From contig OX595998.1 in NCBI GenBank assembly GCA_951394045.1, positions 1,674,001-1,738,000 on the forward strand: DNA of 64,000 nt, written 5' to 3'. The notes below the pieces were generated by a model that was not told where the DNA came from, did no database searches, and was given only the letters and a program-made list of their open reading frames with translations. Each line of letters opens with the position of its first letter. The stretch's first letter is position 1. Shown here in pieces: positions 58,923 to 64,000 of this stretch. The DNA is from Nitzschia sp. DOCU1 (Eukaryota; Bacillariophyta; Bacillariophyceae; Bacillariales; Bacillariaceae). Made by a program: the position numbers and the translations under genes.

Positions 58923-60622
58923 ATGGCACAATCCTGGCCATTCCGAGCAGATCCTTCACGCGAGCTTCCCCAAGATGATGTAGTCAGTGATGGACCAGCT
59001 GATATTTTCATCCCTGACAGTCTCTTGATGCATATCGCTTCGTTTGTTTCACTTGATCCAATTCAAGCATTCGTTCTGAAACGGGGACGAGTTGAAAAAA
59101 TTGAAATTCAAACTGCTACTGAATTCTATCAATGGAAAAAGTTTTTGACGCAAAATCCTAGATTTGCCCGATATGTTCGAACACTCACACTTTACAACTA
59201 CGATGAGTTGAGTTGTTCTCCAGGTCAGTTTCCTTTGCAAAATTGGTAGTGTGTTACTTTTACCAGGTTCAAAATTGGACTCTAACATCTGCTACTACAG
59301 ATTCCGATCTTTTGCAGTATTTTCCACATCTCAAGGAGCTGTACGTCTGGCGGTGCGGCGACGCCATTTGTGCAAAACACATCTCCAATGCATTGAAGCA
59401 TGTTCCACATCTCACGACGCTGGAGCTGTTGCAGAGCTATGACATCGGCGACGTTGGTGCAGAACACATTTCCAATGCATTGAAGCACGTTCCACATCTC
59501 ACGACGCTACGCCTGCTGTATGGTGACTGCTGGGGCGCACGCAATGGTAAAATTGGCGCCATTGGTGCAGAATACATCTTCAATGCTTTGAAGCATGTTC
59601 CAGATCTCACGACGCTGGACCTGGCATATAACAACATCGGCGACATTGGTGTAGAACACATCGCCGATGCATTGAAGCATGTTCCACATCTCACAACGCT
59701 GGGCCTGCAGGGTAACCACTTCGGCGAGATTGGTGCAGAACACATCGCCAATGCATTGAGGCATATTCCACGTCTCACGATGCTGAGCCTGAATGGTAAT
59801 TGTGTCGGCGACGTTGGTGTAGCACACATCTCCAATGCATTGAAGCATGTTCCACATCTCACGACCCTGGGACTGTGGTGTAATGGGATCGGCGAGATCG
59901 GTGCAGAACATATCTCCAATGCATTGAAGCATGTTCCCAATCTTACGACGCTGAACCTGCAGTATAACTACATCGGCGCCATTGGTGCAGAACACATCTC
60001 CAATGCGTTGATGAATGTTCCACATCTCACGGATCTGGACCTGCGAGGTAACGGCATCGGCGACATGGGTGCTGAACACATCTCCGATGCATTGAAGCAT
60101 GTACCCCATCTTACGACGCTGGACCTGAACTACAACTGTATCGGCGACATTGGTGCAGTGCACATCTCCAATGCATTGAAGAATGTTCCACATCTTACGA
60201 CGCTGGACCTGGAGTGTAATCGCATTACTGCCATTGGTGCAGCACACCTCTCCAATGCATTGAAGCATGTTCCACGTCTCATGGATTTTGACCCGTGTGG
60301 TACATTCAATCTTGACTGGACTTATGAGTGGTGGTTGGATTATGTATATGCTGCAATGGAAGAAGAGAGATTGAGAAAGTACGTGTTGTTGATGGATGAG
60401 GAAGCACGCCAAGAAATGCTTAAAGAAGAGAGATTGAGAAAATACTTTCCCGAAGACGAGAAAGAAGAAAGGCGGAAAAAAACAAGAAGAGGAACAAGAA
60501 CCAGAAGAAAGCCAAGAAGAAACACAAGAAGAAGAGGGAAAATACAATCGACTTCTTGGATGACGATGATGATGGAAGACGTAGAAATAAAGGAGGACGA
60601 AGAACAAGACGATGACATTTAA
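58923..60622 (+). CDS. Ribonuclease-inhibitor-type LRR protein with homogenised 28-aa repeats
   Basis: Two exons, 58923-59223 and 59301-60622, with a 77-nt GTCAGT...TACTACAG intron in phase 1; 540 aa. The ATG at 58923 (MAQSWPFRADPS) is used because the longer frame begins at GTG. An N-terminal domain with IPDSLLMHIASFVSLDP looks like a short helical cap (F-box-like spacing, not certain). Then follow about ten 28-residue repeats of the form ALKHVPHLTTLDL..N.IGDIGAEHISN, the RNI type seen in NLR-like and RAN-GAP-like proteins. Repeats are nearly identical at DNA level (84-bp period), suggesting recent expansion or gene conversion. The C-terminus changes to a Glu/Arg-rich helix and a strongly basic RRKKTRRGTRTRR tail ending in acidic residues. 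A protein-binding receptor or scaffold is likely. Confidence 0.85.
59224..59300 (+). other. Intron of the 28-aa-repeat LRR gene
   Basis: 77 nt, GTCAGT...GCTACTACAG, phase 1; a nearer acceptor TTTTACCAG (59266) exists but would not keep the frame as well. Confidence 0.65.
59385..60290 (+). repeat. 84-bp tandem coding repeats of the LRR gene
   Basis: About ten units with conserved CCAATGCATTGAAGCATG and CCACATCTCACGACGCTG words spaced 84 bp. The complement is also open, producing a long antisense pseudo-frame. Confidence 0.9.
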
Positions 60623-61479
60623 TAAATCTAGAAAAAAGGACAAAGGTTTGTTAAATGAATATTGAATAGTCAATGATAAGATAAGTACACTGTGACTTCG
60701 CAATTGAATCAAAAGGACGAAGAACCCACCGTTGCGACAGCACAGTACTACGTAGTCTCAAACCTACCGGTAGCCAGGGGCGGCCGTTGACTAGCGGGGC
60801 TGCATCCGACCCCGACTGCTTCGGCTCCAGGTGCTGGTTTGCCTACCCGTCCTGACCATTCGTTGGGAAACGAAGTTGCAGCCCCCGTTTGCGGGTCGTG
60901 GTAGGCCTCTTGCGATGACGTTTCCTTCTGTTCGTACAACAATTCGAGTTCAAGCCTCGAAAAAAGCGCGGTATAATGACCGCAAGCGACGAACAAAACC
61001 TGCGCAATCAAAGAAACTGGGCGCACGACAACTAGTGTGCTGGCTCGGACAGCCACGAAATTTTGCTTCATGGAAAGGGCCAAAATTCGTTGACAAGAGT
61101 TAGGACCTTGGCGGCCTTGATACCAAGACCACGGGAAATAAACCGCAAGCAACTCGTGACTCGATGCCCCGTATCGTTGCCTCAATTTTGGGTGCGCCAT
61201 TTCAAACTTTCCATGGTCGTACTTTTGTAACATTTACCACCAAAAAATTCTGGATACATTGTAACGGGAACACCATGCATCAACTTGACCTTACTACCGG
61301 ATCCTAGAGAACAAGGTTTTCGACTTTCATGAGGTGGTGGGCCTCGATTTTGCCCTCCGCGCGGATTCGATGAGCTCTAGATAAAGCAGCAAGAAACCGA
61401 AGTTCAGAGGACAGCTGTTTACATCTGTCGTAATGGGTGCTCGGTAGTTATCCCTTTCTACTAGTTAGCAAGAAGCCAG
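60623..61479. other. Intergenic region
   Basis: TACCGGTA palindrome at 60765-60772. A minus-strand ATG frame at 60748-61233 (161 aa) has no recognisable domain and is listed only as a weak possibility. Otherwise nothing seen. Confidence 0.35.
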
Positions 61480-62769
61480 CTACCCGCTAGCGTCAAAGTC
61501 TTTCAGTAGGCGTACGACTTGCTGGGTAGTCATTTGTGCCATGAGTAGCCGTGCCTCCAATCCATAGTGAGCTGGAACATCCCCTGCGATTCGTTGGGGA
61601 CTCAAGGAACGTGGTAATATAGCTGCTCCCCAGTCCACAAGTGTAACAGCAGCTTCACTGGCATTTTGGGATACTTGTTGTTGTTGTTGTTGTTGTTGTT
61701 GCTGGTGCGATTGATGATGGATCCATTCTATGGACCGTCGGTTCAATTTCAATATGGCATCATTTCCTTTGTTTTCGGCAAGGCCTGTCGTTCGCCACAA
61801 TACACCATACGGACGACCATGTGGCTCGTGCGTTTGCCGTAGAATAGAGGCCATTCGACCGGCGCCAGACAATCCAAAACGATCCAGCCTTTCTTCAATG
61901 GGGATGTTTTGTTGCCTTAGTAGGAATCGCCGCGTCGAATTCCGTTCATTTTCGGTAGAAGATTGACCCTGGTGCAATAGTGGATCTCCTTGTAGTTCTT
62001 GTTCCAGGGCCGTAGCGTTGTTTTTTGTTCCCTTCACGTCACAATCGTTCGTTCGTATCGCTTCCCACACACCAGCTCCCACTATAATCAAGGAATACCG
62101 CTGCAAGTCCCAGGCCGACTCCTGTGAAATTCGCCACACATCTTTGTAACAGTTTGCTCGCACATAATCAAAAGACCTAGTGCTATTGCTACGTGTCGCA
62201 ACTTTTCGACATAAGCTGTCTTTCGTCCACATGCCATCTTCCATTTCAGCGGTCAAATACTCTTGCCTTGCGGTGAGTCTTTGCTGACCACAGGAGTTTT
62301 CGTCAATCCATCCTCTGGAGGAGGCATATTTGTTCACGTCAATAACCCTTGGGTTGTTGAGTTCGCTTACAGAAATAACCTCCGACGAAGAATTCAGTAT
62401 CCCATAAAGCGTAGCATAGGCTCGACGGGTTGTGGAATCGCCAATCCATAACACATCGAATTCGCTAAAAGCCTTTAGCATATCTTGTTTGGAATACAAA
62501 GGAACATGTGCGGGTGGAACGAATTGATTTCCGAACCAGCCGTAAGTCTGGTTTAACAGAGACCCAGTATCATGATCCGGCTGACATTTTACTCCTGTAA
62601 GAGCCTCCTCCGACCACCCTCTAGCACTCCCGCTGGCAATATAGGCGTGAGTCTTGCTGAAAGATATGACTTCTGCATTGTAAACCCACAAAGCCAGGAC
62701 TGCCACCCCCAGTGCGATGAAACGCAAGGATAGGTGGTGTAGATTTTTTATGGCACCTTCAGGCATCAT
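61480..62769 (-). CDS. Type II membrane SGNH/PC-esterase-like protein
   Basis: 429 aa from the ATG pair at 62769 (MMPEGAIKNL); the frame to 62802 starts at TTG. One N-terminal hydrophobic helix (FIALGVAVLALWVY, about 17-30) suggests Golgi or ER anchoring. VLWIGDSTTRRAYATLYGIL has the GDS serine of SGNH/PC-esterase enzymes (plant TBL, CAS1-like acyltransferases). YSLIIVGAGVWEA gives the middle strand with G and W. The end VDWGAAILPRSL...DVPAHYGLEARL may supply the Asp and His. Polysaccharide O-acetylation or deacetylation is a plausible role. A run of about ten Gln codons (CAA repeats, 61675-61710) lies before the C-terminal motif and is likely length-variable. It is the second SGNH-type membrane protein in this window. 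Confidence 0.75.
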   Translation of the reverse strand: MMPEGAIKNLHHLSLRFIALGVAVLALWVYNAEVISFSKTHAYIASGSARGWSEEALTGVKCQPDHDTGSLLNQTYGWFGNQFVPPAHVPLYSKQDMLKAFSEFDVLWIGDSTTRRAYATLYGILNSSSEVISVSELNNPRVIDVNKYASSRGWIDENSCGQQRLTARQEYLTAEMEDGMWTKDSLCRKVATRSNSTRSFDYVRANCYKDVWRISQESAWDLQRYSLIIVGAGVWEAIRTNDCDVKGTKNNATALEQELQGDPLLHQGQSSTENERNSTRRFLLRQQNIPIEERLDRFGLSGAGRMASILRQTHEPHGRPYGVLWRTTGLAENKGNDAILKLNRRSIEWIHHQSHQQQQQQQQQQVSQNASEAAVTLVDWGAAILPRSLSPQRIAGDVPAHYGLEARLLMAQMTTQQVVRLLKDFDASG

Positions 62770-63589
62770 CCTTCGTTGGATTCGATTCGACGCTGCTACC
62801 AACTCCCAGCCGCAGTGGTAGCAATATCCCCGTTATCGTCCACTCCGAACTCCAATGGCCTCGATCTCAGAGCCTCCCAACACCTAATACCAGTCCGCCT
62901 ATACCAATTTTGCTGGTCAACGGCGATTCTATTACGAAGTCTGTTGTTGTTGCAAACGCAAGTATCGCGTGCTACCTTGCTTGTGGCGGCATGAACCTGT
63001 ACGAGGCGAGTTGGGAAGGTGGTCATTACTGGTCATTACATGATGGGCTTGCTCGCACCCCGGTGGTTTGGCGCGCTGTTGTTTCCGCCAAACAGGCCCA
63101 AGACCAATTAATTAACACTGGCATTTTAGGGCAGTTGTGGGCTCACCATATATCTACGCACAAACCCATAGCCTCGGTCATTGAAAGCGATGCCGCCTTC
63201 ACAGCTCGAGAGGTCCATTCGATAGTGGCGAAGCACCCGAACGGGCGCAGAAATGACCAAGTTCGTCCAACAGCGAACGAAGTAGCGTGGAGTGGCATAA
63301 GTATTGGGAAATGTCATCCTTCCTCCCACGAATGAACATGCATGCTGACGGCTGTGCTACAGAAGCGCCCCTGCTGTCGTTTCTCTATCACAAGAATAAA
63401 GGTAGAAAAACTCCAGATTCATGGTGCGTCGCGATAAAGAAGAGGTGCGAACAGCGGGTCGCTCGCTATGCCGCCTTTGTTCTCGTTTTTACTACATTCT
63501 AGTGGTAGTCGCAATCCCAAAGAAACACGCCTGATGATTGAACTTTCAAAGTAGGTATTCCAACCTATCCCATCAAATCCTATCTTACA
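62770..63589. other. Intergenic region before the ArfGAP gene
   Basis: Divergent upstream region. A plus-strand frame (62910-63335) begins with CTG and shows no recognisable protein. No repeats or RNA genes seen. Confidence 0.4.
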
Positions 63590-64000
63590 ATGACGATGAT
63601 AGCGGGCGGCTCCCCGATCATTAGCCCAATCAATGCAGGTAGTGGCCCAGCAACGAGCAACCAAAAGGCATTGCGTAAACGGGTGGCCGCTCTGGCCCGA
63701 AAAGGCCACAATCGAGTGTGTTGCGATTGCCCTGAGAAAGCCCCCACATGGGCCGCCTTTATTACACCTTCCAAGCAAGCTCCCCTTGGCAGTCAAGAGC
63801 TGGTGGCATTCATTTGCTTTAATTGTGCTGGGGGGCACAGACAACTTGGGCCTCTGGTAGTGTCCAAAGTCAAGAACATTGCGTTGGACGAATGTAAGTT
63901 CTTCTTTGTGGGGAAGGAGGGCAATCCTACGATCATAATATTAACACATGAATGAATCGCACAAAAACATCAGGGACGGAAGAAGATGTAGAGTTGGCGG
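63590..64000 (+). CDS. ArfGAP-domain protein, 5' part only
   Basis: Exon 1 is 63590-63893 from an ATG (MTMIAGGSPIISP). An 80-nt GTAAGT...ACATCAG intron follows (63894-63973), and exon 2 begins at 63974 and runs off the right edge. The ArfGAP zinc finger is visible: C-x2-C in CCDC, PTWAAF, then C-x2-C in CFNCAGGHRQLG, including the catalytic arginine in GGHRQLG. VSKVKNIALDE joins across the splice to W-TEEDVELA, matching the family's SVxLDxWTxxxV, which confirms the intron. ArfGAPs stimulate GTP hydrolysis on Arf GTPases at Golgi and endosomes. The insert PSKQAPLGSQELV between the two CXXC pairs is longer than usual. The rest of the protein is outside the window. Confidence 0.92.
63894..63973 (+). 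other. First intron of the ArfGAP gene
   Basis: 80 nt, GTAAGTT...AAAACATCAG; phase 1, creating the conserved tryptophan codon T|GG. Confidence 0.92.

Noticed and set aside
59507..60712. 401-codon minus-strand frame opposite the LRR gene
   Set aside because: Produced by the 84-bp coding repeats being open on both strands; the plus strand has true LRR consensus and a better splice model.
62910..63335. 141-codon plus-strand frame before the ArfGAP gene
   Set aside because: Starts at CTG and resembles nothing known.
1..64000. tRNA, rRNA and CRISPR arrays
   Set aside because: No T-loop/anticodon arrangements, rRNA-like blocks or regular spacer-repeat arrays were noticed by eye. A tRNAscan or Infernal run would be decisive.

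Overview
The window looks like nuclear DNA of a stramenopile alga, most probably a pennate diatom. The evidence is indirect. Genes are dense and intron-poor, with GT-AG introns of about 77-130 nt. One protein has a bipartite plastid presequence with an FAPP cleavage motif, another carries a Tat-like luminal signal. There are also a large hybrid histidine kinase, a piggyBac-type transposase and a Cys/His domain (VPCRARGM...) that I associate with diatom gene families. No prokaryotic operon signals are present, and I found no tRNA, rRNA or CRISPR. The species cannot be fixed from sequence alone.

Left part (1-10.7 kb): the minus strand carries an XRN-family 5'-3' exoribonuclease that runs off the left edge and ends, as far as visible, in a duplicated C-terminal module. 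A repeat-rich gene-free zone follows (3.8-10.7 kb). It holds a 15-bp degenerate minisatellite, hairpins, scattered GCGAGAAT-type clusters and, most strikingly, three apparently identical head-to-tail copies of a 1,505-bp non-coding unit. Their outer edges look like an insertion into an older repeat, with a near-perfect 9-bp direct duplication and 12/13-bp subterminal inverted repeats.

Middle (10.7-42.4 kb): a Cys/His-domain nuclear-type protein, a membrane SGNH-hydrolase-like protein, a full-length piggyBac-like transposase, the RNA 5'-kinase CLP1, a YnfA/UPF0060 membrane protein and mitochondrial ribosomal protein uL11. Next come two divergently transcribed long coiled-coil proteins (2,279 and 698 aa), a thylakoid-lumen candidate and a secreted protein with two SET domains and a 2-oxoglutarate-oxygenase-like tail. 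An inositol-monophosphatase-family enzyme, a Golgi-type protein with two fucosyltransferase-like modules and a membrane P-loop NTPase with an EF-hand complete this part.

Right part (42.4-64 kb): a plastid-targeted zinc-ribbon/RRM protein, an LRR protein and an unknown gene broken by an in-gene 261-bp duplication plus a 1-nt frameshift. Then follow a 177-bp tandem repeat, a cysteine synthase, an AMSH-N-terminal-domain protein with endocytic NPF and clathrin-box motifs, and a PAS-PAS-HisKA-HATPase-REC-REC-REC-HPt kinase. The last genes are a ribonuclease-inhibitor-type LRR protein, a PC-esterase-like type II membrane protein and the start of an ArfGAP gene cut by the right edge.

Most genes are unrelated housekeeping or signalling genes; I see no single multi-gene pathway. 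RNA processing (XRN, CLP1, RRM), membrane traffic (AMSH-like, ArfGAP, coiled coils) and Golgi or secretory enzymes recur. The palindrome TACCGGTA occurs nine times where about one is expected. Starts were placed at the first plausible ATG, and introns were inferred from splice consensus, reading phase and restored family motifs.
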